Assembly (NCBI GenBank): GCA_018663505.1
Contig: JABJQG010000048.1
Location: forward strand, 62,001 to 126,000
Direction of reading: 5' to 3'
DNA: 64,000 bases
DNA from: Pseudobdellovibrionaceae bacterium
GTDB lineage: Bacteria; Bdellovibrionota; Bdellovibrionia; Bdellovibrionales; UBA1609
This document shows, one piece after another, positions 1-9,900 of the stretch (position 1 is the first letter of the stretch; each line of letters opens with the position of its first letter). Made by a program: the position numbers and the translations under genes. The notes below the pieces were generated by a model, which worked only from the letters and a program-made list of their open reading frames with translations, ran no database searches and was not told where the DNA came from.

Positions 1-3000
1 CCTTCTGTACATATCTCAAAACTAGCGTCGCAGGTATAAGAACCACTAGGGGTAGAATCAAATTCAATAGGTTCAGAATCAGCAATGGCATTAAAATAAT
101 TTGTGGTCATCTCTAAGCTGCCGTCAATGTTTATAATAATATCTGACGTAAATCTTTCACTGGCGTCTTCTGGTTCGCAGCTAGCCAATGCAGCTAAAGC
201 TAAATTATCATTTGGGTCTCCACCCGAATCTTTACATATGTATCCTGTAGAACCTGTGATGGATCCCTTGTGATCTAGTCCAACAACTTCACTAGTGGAT
301 GTTGAATCTCCGTTAGAATGCATGCTCACAGTATTTTTGCTAATTTCAGTTTGGGTAATAACAATATCCGTGATTTCATTTAACACCACTACCCCATTTT
401 CTCGAAGTACGGTGTGGTTTGTAATTGACCCATCAACATTGATTATTTTGCTAGTAAAGGAATCGGCATTGGTTTCATTACACGTGCTTTGCATAGTTAT
501 GGATGACCCAGAACAGCGAGCGTTTATGTCAAATAAAGTATCTCCGCCTGCAGATATTAACATGGATGACCTTAATAATTGGTTGCCGCTGCCCCCGTTA
601 ATACCAATTGTTAAATCAAAAATATCGATTTGTTGTTCTCCGCCAGGGAGAATCTCCACAATTTTTTCAATCACTTGATTTGGTGGCACAGAGACATCAC
701 ATACTTCAAAGGATGTCATTTTTTCTAAACACTTACTGGTAACAGAACTCCCGTTTAACTGAGTAACCACTGTTGTTATATCATAAACTGTATTGCCTCC
801 TTCAACTAAGGCATATGGGTGGATTTCTGTGCGCATTAAACTGCCGTCCAGGAATTTTTTTGATTTCACTTCATATGTATCTACCGGAGGGGTCTCAACG
901 CTACATAAATTTTCTACTACGTTATCCAGTAATTCCACTCCGCCGCTGCCTGAGCTTATGGGTGATGCCGATTGAGTGAGATCTACATTACATTGCATCA
1001 CTAGTTCATCCGTAGTCTGCAAATCTGGGTCTTTATCAATGGTACTTAGAACCATGCTTGCTGGCCCACCTGATAAGTAACTTATATCCACTTGAACCCC
1101 TGCGTTCTCGTCACTCCCATCACCAGCTAAGCCAACATAGGATTCACTGGTGATAAACTCGCCTTCACAAGCTGTGTCTTTAGGAATATTTAAACAGCGC
1201 ACAATATGTACCTGACTTAGGTTTTCATCTTTAATAGTTATAATAATGTTCTCATTATTTTCATCATGAGCCGAAACAACTCTTTGGGTTTCTTGAGTTA
1301 CGCCAGCACCAATAGTAATAAGTTCTGTACTCCCTGTAGTTTCACCATTAGTGCTATTACAAATATCCTCAGCTGCTTTTGTTTCTATTTCAGAGCCATT
1401 GAGCATTAGATCTGCCGCCAAAACTAAACATTGATACTTTACTGTGGACGTTAAACCATTGCTACCTGTGACTTCAAATACTGAGGTCACTATAAAACCA
1501 CCATCCCCATTAGAGATGCCATCAACTTTTACATTCATATTGCCTGAGCCAGATGAGTTGCCAGCCTTATCCTCTAACTCAAACCTAAAAGAATCTTTAA
1601 TATTACAACTACTTGCTGCAATAAGACCATAAGCCTGAGCCGAGTCCGCTGAAAGATTATCGGCCAAATCAACAGGGTCAATGGGCTCAGATGCTGAGGT
1701 ATTATTTACTGAGTCCATAGGTACACTGGATAAATCTACGTCTGCAACAGGAGAACAACTAAAGCTTTCTGAGTCCAGTGTTTCTGTTACAGTATTCTCA
1801 ACAGAACTCCCCATAGTCACTTCAAATGTTCCATCTCCGTTTTCTTTAAAAACAAATTCAGTACCCGCTTGAGCATCTGCAATACCGTCACCATCCAGGT
1901 CGCCTGATGCATCTACTGGAGCACTCACTGAGCCCTCTATATTGGTAACAAACTCACTACCTTGTTTACAGTCCTCAAGATTCTCAACTGCAGAACATTT
2001 TATACTCAAAGTGTTTTTACTCCCAGTATTTACATTTTCATTTTCTTCAGACAATGTGATAGTTGAGGTCCCATTTCCATTATTTATAATATCAAAAGAA
2101 TTTTCTGTGTTTTGTGGCTCAACAAATTCAACATCAAGACCAGAGGCTTTACTAGCATCACTGAGTAAACACTCATCTATTTTGGTTTCTAAAACCACAT
2201 TATTACTGCTGCATGTTTTGCTTAACTTGCTTAATATACTTTCTCCGTCAGGCGCTAAGGTCTCACTTTCAAAAGCAATAGAGTTTTCACCACTTGCATT
2301 TTTAACGAAAGTTGTGTTTAAAGTAGTTTGCTCGCCAAAGGACTCAGTAACTTCTTTACTCGTCACTTGATCCGCATTGTTCGGACCACAGCCACCATTA
2401 AATTCGGGGTTAAAAATTTCACTTAAGCTGGAGTCCACAACCGTTGTGGCAACTGTGGTGGAAGGGTAAGTTTCGTTAAAACAAAAAGCTGTGGTTTCAT
2501 TACCATTATCATCAATCAATGTGGATTTTAAATCTGCAACTGTGGGATTAGCTAAATCCACAGTGCTTTCTGTCTGCAAACTGCCATAAGCACCTAAATC
2601 ATAAACTGTAGATGTCACCGAATTTGTAGCCCCATCACTTTGTTCATTAAAAGATTTTATTGCATTTAAATCCACACTAATAGAAGGAGGACTATCATTT
2701 TGAGTCACTAAGCTGTCCACTAAGCTTTGCTCTACATTTTCTAAAGATAGAGAGGATGTCACTGTACGAGGGGGAGGACCTGGAATAATTTCAGAAAAAC
2801 CAATGGCTAAATCTGATGTTCCATTGTCATTGTGGCTTATCTGTAAATTAAATGGCTGTCCATCATTAGTGGACCCCGATAATGTTTCAGAAATGAGCTC
2901 CCCTTGTTCCACCCCTGCACCATTAGGTACATGACCATAATTTTCTTGGTAAACAATATTTTGAGTATTAATCCCAGTACTATTGTCACCAACAACTGTA

Positions 3001-6000
3001 TTGGCGCTGCTATCATAAGTGGTAATCATGTCTACTAAATCATAAAGAGCCCCACTTGTTTCGTCCTGGAGACCTGCAGTTAAAGCTATTGCAGTGGCTG
3101 CTGCAGATTGAGCCGCAGACACCGCTGCAGCTGCACCAGCATCAAGAACCTCTGATGAGCCTGCGGCTCTTGCAGCATCTATAGCAGCGTTAGCGGCAGC
3201 CACAGCAGTGTCAGCTGCAGCACTCCCTGCCTCTGCAGCATCAGCTGCGGCAATAAGTGCTAAAGATAAAACATCTGCAGCGCTAGCCGCAGCTGTAGCG
3301 GCACTGGCAGCATTAGCTGCGGCTGCGTTAGCTGCAGTAATGACATTAGAAATTTCAACTGCTGTGGCGTCAGGGTCTGCTGCAACCAAAGCTGCTGCTT
3401 CGGCCGTGGTTTGAACAGCTGAAGCTGCTATTGCTGCTGCTTGAGCAGTGGCATTAGCCAGCGTTAATGCTGAATTTACAGCATTAGAAGCAGCTGTGGA
3501 CTCTGCAGCTTTTGTCACTGCCGTTGCTGCGGCATTATCAGCAAAAGCTGCCGCACCTATTGCAGCAGCGGCACTTAGGGGGTCCGTAGCCGTTTCATTA
3601 GCTGCTGTAACCGCAGCTGCTGCTGCATTTGTTGCCACTGTAGCGGCAGCCAATGTGCTGCTTGCAACCGTGGTCCCTGCATTAATGATATCTGGAGCTA
3701 ATACAGCAATTGCCACAGCTGCCGTTGCAGCTGTTATGGTGCCAGAAGCCGTATCTGTAGCCGAATCTGACGCCTGATGTGCTGTAGTGGCCGCAGCCGC
3801 TGCTGTAGCACCTAAAGCTGCCTCAGTGGCTCCTGATTGTACAGCACTAGAGTCACCAGCTACTGCGGCTATTGCTGCAGCAGAACTGACCTCAGCTGCC
3901 ACAACTGCGGCAGCTGCTGAAGCAGGATCTAATGCGATGGATGCACCAGCTGCATTTGCTGCTGTAATTGCTAAATCTGCTGAATCCACAGCGTGTGCAG
4001 TGGCACTACTTGCCACCACCGCTAAGTTGGCAGCTAAATCTAATGCATTCGCTAAGGCTTGAGTGGCAACAGCAGCAGCATCTGCGGCTACTGCCGCTGC
4101 ACCCGCTGTAGAGGATGCTAAATCTATGGCATTTTGTATTTGAGTGGCTGTAGCACTTGGATCTGCAGCTATTGCTGCAGCGGCATTGGCCGCATTAGTA
4201 GCTTGAATAGCTGCATTTGTAGCTGCAATGGCAGCAACAGATGCATTGGTAGCAGCTGAAGTTGCAGCATTGGCTGCGTTAGTTGCATTGGTAGCAGCTG
4301 ATGTTGCAGCATTGGCTGCCGCATTAGCTGTGGCGGCAGCGGCTGTTGCAGCAGTTGCCAAAACTGGATCTGAAGTATTTGCCGCTGCGCTTGTGGCCGC
4401 TGTGGCCGCGTTAATTGCGGCTGTGGCGGCTGAACTGGCATTAGCAGCTGTAGCTAATGTGGCATTAATAACTGCTGCAGAACTTGCTGAAGACGCAGCC
4501 GCTGCTACAGAGGCGGCAATGGCCCCCGCTGCCGCCATGGACGCTCCCCCTGCAGCTGTGGATGGGTCACTCGTGCTTGCTGCAGCTGATGCTCCATTAT
4601 TTGCACTTGCTGCTGCGGCTGTGGCTGCCGTAGCACTACTTGATGGTGCAGAGGCTCCACTACTGGGATCTAGTCTTCTATTCACTGTTTGGGAGACTCC
4701 CGAAGCCAATTGACTTCCCGAACTGGAGCTCACATGAGTCACTCCTGGTGTGTTTGCATTTAAAATTTCAGCTAAGGCAGAAGGATCCGTAAAATCGGCA
4801 CCGTCCAAAGCCGAAGAATCAATATCACCTGCAAAAACATCACTTGATGTATTCCCCTGAGGGTCTGCGCTATCAAAACTAGATTCACCACTCACTCCCC
4901 CATGCCCATCGGATGCAAATTCAATTTTTACTTCTGATTTGGATCCATCACTTGGGTTATCTACTCCGGCTGAAACACTTCCAGAGGTGGCATCAGAAGG
5001 AGGAAGAGTGTCCAGAGCTTCTAAATAAGCCTGAACAGCGTCACCTATTTCTCCAGCTGTAGGAGGCTCACTCATAGTTGGAGGTGTCTGTGGTGTTGGC
5101 ACAGGAGTAATGTTTGAATAATTTAATTCAGAAGAGCTTTGTGCTCCCGTGCTTGGGTCTGAAGCGGAATGATTCACACTTATATTTGCGCCACCGTCAC
5201 TAGCAGGTTCCATGCTAGATTCCCCTGAGGTAATTTTACCACCAGTGGAATCAGTAAAACTTGTATCTACCAGGTCAACACTAGCACTCCCAACTGGACA
5301 ACCAACTGTAGATTCAATTTCACCTAAGCAACTGGTATCAATTTGAGCGGCGTCTCCTGTTGTGGGATCTATTACAGAAAGACTTTGTTTAATATCAAAA
5401 GTTCCATCTCCGTTCGTTTTAACATCTGAAATATTTTCGATGAGTTTTCCGTCTTGTTGTGGTTCTATAGAACCAGAAATTACAGCATCACTATTATCTT
5501 TATTACATGTGCAACTTGGGTCACTAGAATCTGTGGCACAAACTGATGGAGGACTCTCTAAAAGTTCCAGCATAAACTCTTCAGAACAAGCAAAACCTTC
5601 TATATCGGAACCATCCGTTGCTGGGACCCTGGGTGTAGCCACCCTTTGAGAAACCACATTTCCAAACTTATCTTTGATAGTTTTAGTTACTGGCGTAGTT
5701 GCGTTTTCTGGAGTACAGGCAACGCCATTAGCCGGAGCTGGATCACAACCAAATTCTACAATCTCTATCCCACCCACAGGGTCAGCCACTGGCGACTCAA
5801 TAACCACATCCACAGGAGCATCTTTTGGAGGACAAGTGTCACTACTGATTTCTGTAGTAGTACAGTTCACTGTTTCAAGACGTTCAGAATCTCCGTCCTG
5901 AGATCTATCAGTCACGTCTGCATTTGTTGCTTCACCTTCAGAAACAGGATTCCCTTGATTATCGAAAAATTCAATCACTTGGTCCGCATTGTCTGTACTA

Positions 6001-6860
6001 CAGTTAGGGTCACCCTCACACTGAACCACAATTACACTGCCATCAGCATTAGGTTGAGAAAGGGTAAATATGGTATTTGGGTCGTTTAAGTTACAAGGGG
6101 GCATGCTCGGGCAAGATGTTTCCATTGAGCTTCCATCTTCATTAAATTCAGTAAAGGAACTACTAGGTGGCTCTCCATTTTGAGAATAATTCACCTCTAA
6201 TTGAGAAGTGGGTTGAGCTGGCGGAGTGGCAGGAGGATCTGTGGGTGCTCCTGCAATTACTGTTGTGATTTTCCCTATTGGATTGCCCTCTTCATCATAC
6301 TGGGTCACGGTCTGTGTGGTCTTGGATTCTCCGGTCTCTGGATCTGTGGTAGTCAAGCTCACGCTGCCTGCTGTATCAAAATTAAAAGGGGCTGGAGGGG
6401 CTGGAGGATCCGTAAGAACCATTACACTTATGGACCCATCAGGTGCTAGTAACTCATTCACAAGAACTTCACCAGATCCGCTAGCTGGTTTATTACATCC
6501 GCCCTCAGTGTCTACAAAACAGATTTCATCAAATGCAAAGGTATGATCATCACTCCCACCACCACCACCGCCGCCACCGCCGATACTAAAGTCAGGCCCC
6601 GCAATAGCTTTGCAAATATGTTGGATGCAGCCATTCATATAAATTGTTTGCTCTAAGGCAGAGTGAACATAGTTTCCGTTGGGGTCACAGGAGTGGTGAC
6701 TTTGAAGGCGAACCAGTTCTCCATCATGACCAGGATAGAATTCATTATAACAAATATTGTCTGGGGCAAAGGGACCAAAATCTAAGTAGTCTGTGCCAAA
6801 CACAGCTTGGCCATAACCTAGGATCAACACTAAAATTGCCCTCAAGCATGTAGCATTCAA
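1..6860 (-). CDS. Giant exported Ala-rich repeat protein (partial, runs off the left edge)
   Basis: One frame is open without a stop from about 6926 to base 1; I translated it throughout, and 6860 bases give 2286 codons plus 2 bases. No in-frame ATG lies near the 5' end. I chose TTG at 6860, 12 bases after a run of eight G that could serve as ribosome binding site. The N-terminus then has a hydrophobic segment ending AVFG followed by TDYL, which fits a Sec signal peptide. A run of Gly lies near residue 95. Many segments contain N-G-D-G-T/S motifs and paired Cys (for example NADQV at two places), suggesting repeated beta-rich modules. Residues about 737-1263 are dominated by Ala, Thr, Ser and Asn. 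The C-terminus is outside the window. Function unknown; I infer a surface or secreted fibre or adhesin. It follows the 2823-aa lipoprotein gene on the same strand with an 82-base gap. Confidence 0.85.
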   Translation of the reverse strand, partial: MNATCLRAILVLILGYGQAVFGTDYLDFGPFAPDNICYNEFYPGHDGELVRLQSHHSCDPNGNYVHSALEQTIYMNGCIQHICKAIAGPDFSIGGGGGGGGGSDDHTFAFDEICFVDTEGGCNKPASGSGEVLVNELLAPDGSISVMVLTDPPAPPAPFNFDTAGSVSLTTTDPETGESKTTQTVTQYDEEGNPIGKITTVIAGAPTDPPATPPAQPTSQLEVNYSQNGEPPSSSFTEFNEDGSSMETSCPSMPPCNLNDPNTIFTLSQPNADGSVIVVQCEGDPNCSTDNADQVIEFFDNQGNPVSEGEATNADVTDRSQDGDSERLETVNCTTTEISSDTCPPKDAPVDVVIESPVADPVGGIEIVEFGCDPAPANGVACTPENATTPVTKTIKDKFGNVVSQRVATPRVPATDGSDIEGFACSEEFMLELLESPPSVCATDSSDPSCTCNKDNSDAVISGSIEPQQDGKLIENISDVKTNGDGTFDIKQSLSVIDPTTGDAAQIDTSCLGEIESTVGCPVGSASVDLVDTSFTDSTGGKITSGESSMEPASDGGANISVNHSASDPSTGAQSSSELNYSNITPVPTPQTPPTMSEPPTAGEIGDAVQAYLEALDTLPPSDATSGSVSAGVDNPSDGSKSEVKIEFASDGHGGVSGESSFDSADPQGNTSSDVFAGDIDSSALDGADFTDPSALAEILNANTPGVTHVSSSSGSQLASGVSQTVNRRLDPSSGASAPSSSATAATAAAASANNGASAAASTSDPSTAAGGASMAAAGAIAASVAAAASSASSAAVINATLATAANASSAATAAINAATAATSAAANTSDPVLATAATAAAATANAAANAATSAATNATNAANAATSAATNASVAAIAATNAAIQATNAANAAAAIAADPSATATQIQNAIDLASSTAGAAAVAADAAAVATQALANALDLAANLAVVASSATAHAVDSADLAITAANAAGASIALDPASAAAAVVAAEVSSAAAIAAVAGDSSAVQSGATEAALGATAAAAATTAHQASDSATDTASGTITAATAAVAIAVLAPDIINAGTTVASSTLAAATVATNAAAAAVTAANETATDPLSAAAAIGAAAFADNAAATAVTKAAESTAASNAVNSALTLANATAQAAAIAASAVQTTAEAAALVAADPDATAVEISNVITAANAAAANAASAATAAASAADVLSLALIAAADAAEAGSAAADTAVAAANAAIDAARAAGSSEVLDAGAAAAVSAAQSAAATAIALTAGLQDETSGALYDLVDMITTYDSSANTVVGDNSTGINTQNIVYQENYGHVPNGAGVEQGELISETLSGSTNDGQPFNLQISHNDNGTSDLAIGFSEIIPGPPPRTVTSSLSLENVEQSLVDSLVTQNDSPPSISVDLNAIKSFNEQSDGATNSVTSTVYDLGAYGSLQTESTVDLANPTVADLKSTLIDDNGNETTAFCFNETYPSTTVATTVVDSSLSEIFNPEFNGGCGPNNADQVTSKEVTESFGEQTTLNTTFVKNASGENSIAFESETLAPDGESILSKLSKTCSSNNVVLETKIDECLLSDASKASGLDVEFVEPQNTENSFDIINNGNGTSTITLSEENENVNTGSKNTLSIKCSAVENLEDCKQGSEFVTNIEGSVSAPVDASGDLDGDGIADAQAGTEFVFKENGDGTFEVTMGSSVENTVTETLDSESFSCSPVADVDLSSVPMDSVNNTSASEPIDPVDLADNLSADSAQAYGLIAASSCNIKDSFRFELEDKAGNSSGSGNMNVKVDGISNGDGGFIVTSVFEVTGSNGLTSTVKYQCLVLAADLMLNGSEIETKAAEDICNSTNGETTGSTELITIGAGVTQETQRVVSAHDENNENIIITIKDENLSQVHIVRCLNIPKDTACEGEFITSESYVGLAGDGSDENAGVQVDISYLSGGPASMVLSTIDKDPDLQTTDELVMQCNVDLTQSASPISSGSGGVELLDNVVENLCSVETPPVDTYEVKSKKFLDGSLMRTEIHPYALVEGGNTVYDITTVVTQLNGSSVTSKCLEKMTSFEVCDVSVPPNQVIEKIVEILPGGEQQIDIFDLTIGINGGSGNQLLRSSMLISAGGDTLFDINARCSGSSITMQSTCNETNADSFTSKIINVDGSITNHTVLRENGVVVLNEITDIVITQTEISKNTVSMHSNGDSTSTSEVVGLDHKGSITGSTGYICKDSGGDPNDNLALAALASCEPEDASERFTSDIIINIDGSLEMTTNYFNAIADSEPIEFDSTPSGSYTCDASFEICTE
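3060..4650 (-). repeat. Ala/Thr/Ser/Asn-rich low-complexity coding segment
   Basis: About 530 codons inside the giant partial frame are mostly GCN, with ACN, AGT/TCN and AAT. The DNA carries an almost exact 36-base direct repeat, 4242-4277 and 4284-4319, offset by 42 bases (14 residues). At the protein level the motif AADPxATAxxIxN occurs near 4155 and again near 3360, and other DP-containing turns punctuate the segment. The composition recalls the Ala/Ser/Thr/Asn-rich shafts of lambda-like side tail fibres. That likeness is compositional only and does not show descent. Confidence 0.8.
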
Positions 6861-6900
6861 AACTTTAATAATCCCCCCCCGGAATCTAAAAGTGGTGACT

Positions 6901-6927
6901 AGAGCCTCTTTTTCTGCAAAAGGCTCT
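6901..6927 (-). terminator. Hairpin between the two giant genes
   Basis: AGAGCCT at 6901-6907 pairs perfectly with AGGCTCT at 6921-6927, and the inner T-run and A-run extend the stem. It lies 16 bases after the stop of the 2823-aa gene. In the minus direction no U-run follows, so it may be a weak or Rho-type end, a processing site, or part of the leader of the next gene. Confidence 0.35.
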
Positions 6928-6942
6928 TAACTTCAAATAAAA

Positions 6943-9900
6943 CTATCTGCCGCCAGTTAATCGACAAGAGTTCTTCAACAAAAACTGGTTCACAGGATCT
7001 AATGGTTTTGCCGATTTCGTTATTGTTGCAGGTATCGACTCATAGTAACAGCCACTTTCATCACAGACATTCGTTGAATCCACTCGCTGAGCCCAATTCC
7101 CCCTCTGGCTCCGTAACTTCGGATACACTCGTTTTACAGAACCCAAAGTACCATGAGAACTAATTGACTGTCGATATCTGTCGATATAATCACCTACAGT
7201 GTTACTGCGAGAGGTGGCCTTTACTCCTAAAAGCCATCTATATTTGGCAATATCGTCTCCACTCATTCCCGCATTTGTATACATAGACCAGTCATAAGGC
7301 TGTTCAACACCTTTTGAATCTGTCCATCGCCCATCATTGAGAGGGTCAGCTGGATAACCTTCAAAGTAATAAGGCTGAGTCGTTTCATCAATATAGTCTC
7401 CTGTTTCTGGGTCTATAGCTCGCTTAACCAATGATGTTCCGTTCATAACAGGGTAAGGATACAGCTGAAAGGATTCATGATTTTCTTGAAGGGCACAGTT
7501 CATACGTGACTGGTATTGAGATCTCCAGTAATACCTTTTGTGAGAGTCAAAAGTGCCATGATTTTCCCAAGACTCTAGTAAATGGTTTACCCTAGGAAAA
7601 AGCACTTCCGCATAGTCCACAACAACAGCTAAATCATCTTTATTTTGAAAAAATGGTATTTCCTTACATGCTTGCTCTATTTCGTAATACCATATTCTAT
7701 CTCGAGCTGCCTCTGATGACCCCGGCACTTCATCAGCACAAATTTTATTGGGTGTTTTAGGCACAAATGGGTGTTCAGGCTTATCCTTCACATACTGCTC
7801 TACATATACTGGCCGTAGACCTTTGTGCTCATCCCTACAGTCATCAAGCATTGCTGAACCACTGTCACCACTACCAACAATAGAGAAAACCCCTCCCCGC
7901 CGAACTTTTTTCTTTAGGTCACAGTAAAAGGTTCCATAAACATTGGTTACATTTTCAATATGACCTAAAATATCTGCAGAAAAATCCGTGGCGAATTCCA
8001 TAAGTTCATTATTACTATTATTCTCCAAGTATGTTTTTAGAGACCGATTATAAGCTTCTGTGCTTTGATATGCCTGACTGTCTGGATCTTCATTTCTCAC
8101 AGGGAAGCCTTGTGCTCTCACCATCTCCCCTAAATCAGAAGAGTACATATCTACATAACATTCCCATTGACTGGGGATCGTTCTATTTCCTGCCACATTC
8201 GTTTCAGTGATTAAGGTGACTATTTCCATATTTTCTCTCACCCCAACCTGAGCTAAACCTTTACATTGAAGTGCTGGGTCATTAGCATCGTAATAATTTC
8301 CAGTACAGGCCGTTTCCTCAGTTGGAAATCCTTCTAATTGGCAGACCCAATTGTGAGTTCCTGTTTTAACCTCTCCTACAAAACAACCATCATTAACAGG
8401 CAGAGAACTCACTGGGTCTACTACATTTCCAGAGGCACAAACTGTGGACTCAACACGCTCAGAATCAAAGGTCTTACCAACTGTTTTATAGTATTCTGAC
8501 ACCTGTTCTTCACAGGTTTTTGTGTTATCTGCTCCGTCTGGAGGAGTTAAATCTGTATCACAAAATGCTTTGGATTCAAATATGGGGTAATAAGAGGCCT
8601 CTTTAAGAACACTCCCTGGCCCACAATATTCAAGAGCATTGTTAGAGTCCGTAGCGTCTGGCATTTGCACAAAAGGAGCCCGGTGTCCTTGTTGAGACGA
8701 TTTTTTCCCACAAATTGCCGTGTTATAAGTGGCCTCACAACTTAAGTATCGATCACCACAAGCTCCAGCAATGAGTGACGCATTTCTATGTGGTTGAGCT
8801 AAAGCATCTTCACACTCAACCGTAACTGCGGGGTTGCTGCAGTTCCAAGAAAAACCAGTGTGGTTATCTTCACTATCCACATTATAACTAATGGTTTGCG
8901 CGGCTCCATTTTCGCATAAACTAAATCGGTTGGCATTTTCTTGTTTTATACCTACGGTTGTTTTTTTCGCTTCACTTTCAGCACCAAAAAATAAACCTTC
9001 AGCAGGGGTTTGTCCACCTGGTAAATAAAAACTGCCCTCATGAGCCTTACCACAGGCTGGTGATAATACATCTGTACCACTTATGTTGGAAATACTAATA
9101 GGGTCAAAGACGATTAACCCATTTTCAATAAGTACCTTGTCATCTTCAACTAGTGCTGCTTTTTCTGTTAAGGTGAAAACAAAATCATCTTTAGCATCAA
9201 TGGCCACTACGGCTTCTAAAGTAGCCATGGATTGATCAGCTAAATTCACGAGCTTTATATTTGAAATTGTACGATCTGCCTCGGCAGGTTCAACCTCAGC
9301 GCCTCGAATAGCTGCTAAATTCCTTACATCACTGGCCATAAACATACAGTTAATCACCAACTCAGCGTTAGCCTCTCCCGTCCAATTATAAACAATACCA
9401 GACAGTCGACTTCCTGAGTAACTCAATCCTCCATAATAGTTCCCATTACATCCATTGGAACTTAAAGTATTAGAAATGCCTTTAAACTTTACTTCTAATT
9501 CAAAGGCTTGTAATTTTTTACTACTACTAATACTGGCATCAAAATCGAGTTCATCAATCACATCACTATCACTGGGATGATTTGAATACTTAGCACTATT
9601 AAATGACCTGTTTAAACCACTGTCCACCACATTCGTTGAGCTAATGGTTAAGTTATTCGTATGATAAATTCCTGTGGGCTCTGCATTTACATATTCTTCA
9701 ACCATACCTGCAGCTAAACCAGTATATTGATTTAACAAAGCACCATCACTGTCAAAACCCACGGCACGAAACTCAATTTGCTCTGCATCTGCGTACTCTT
9801 CAATGGCCATGACAGAATATAATCTTTGTGCACCATGAACATCTTCATAATGTCTAAAACCAATCAATATAGGTGTTCGTAAATGTTTAGGATCTGTATC

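Noticed and set aside
4169-4441. Gln/Pro/Leu-rich minus-strand open frame
   Set aside because: It is a shifted frame of the same Ala-rich segment and has no start signal.
3208-4713. Three Ala-rich plus-strand open frames (3208-3414, 3448-3777, 3787-4062, and 4228-4713)
   Set aside because: They are antisense shadows of the Ala-rich part of the giant minus-strand frame; GCAGC-type codons are Ala-rich on both strands. They lack ribosome binding sites.
295-6853. Plus-strand open frames in the first 6.9 kb as real genes
   Set aside because: All lie opposite the continuous giant minus-strand frame, are short, and have no ribosome binding site or recognisable product.
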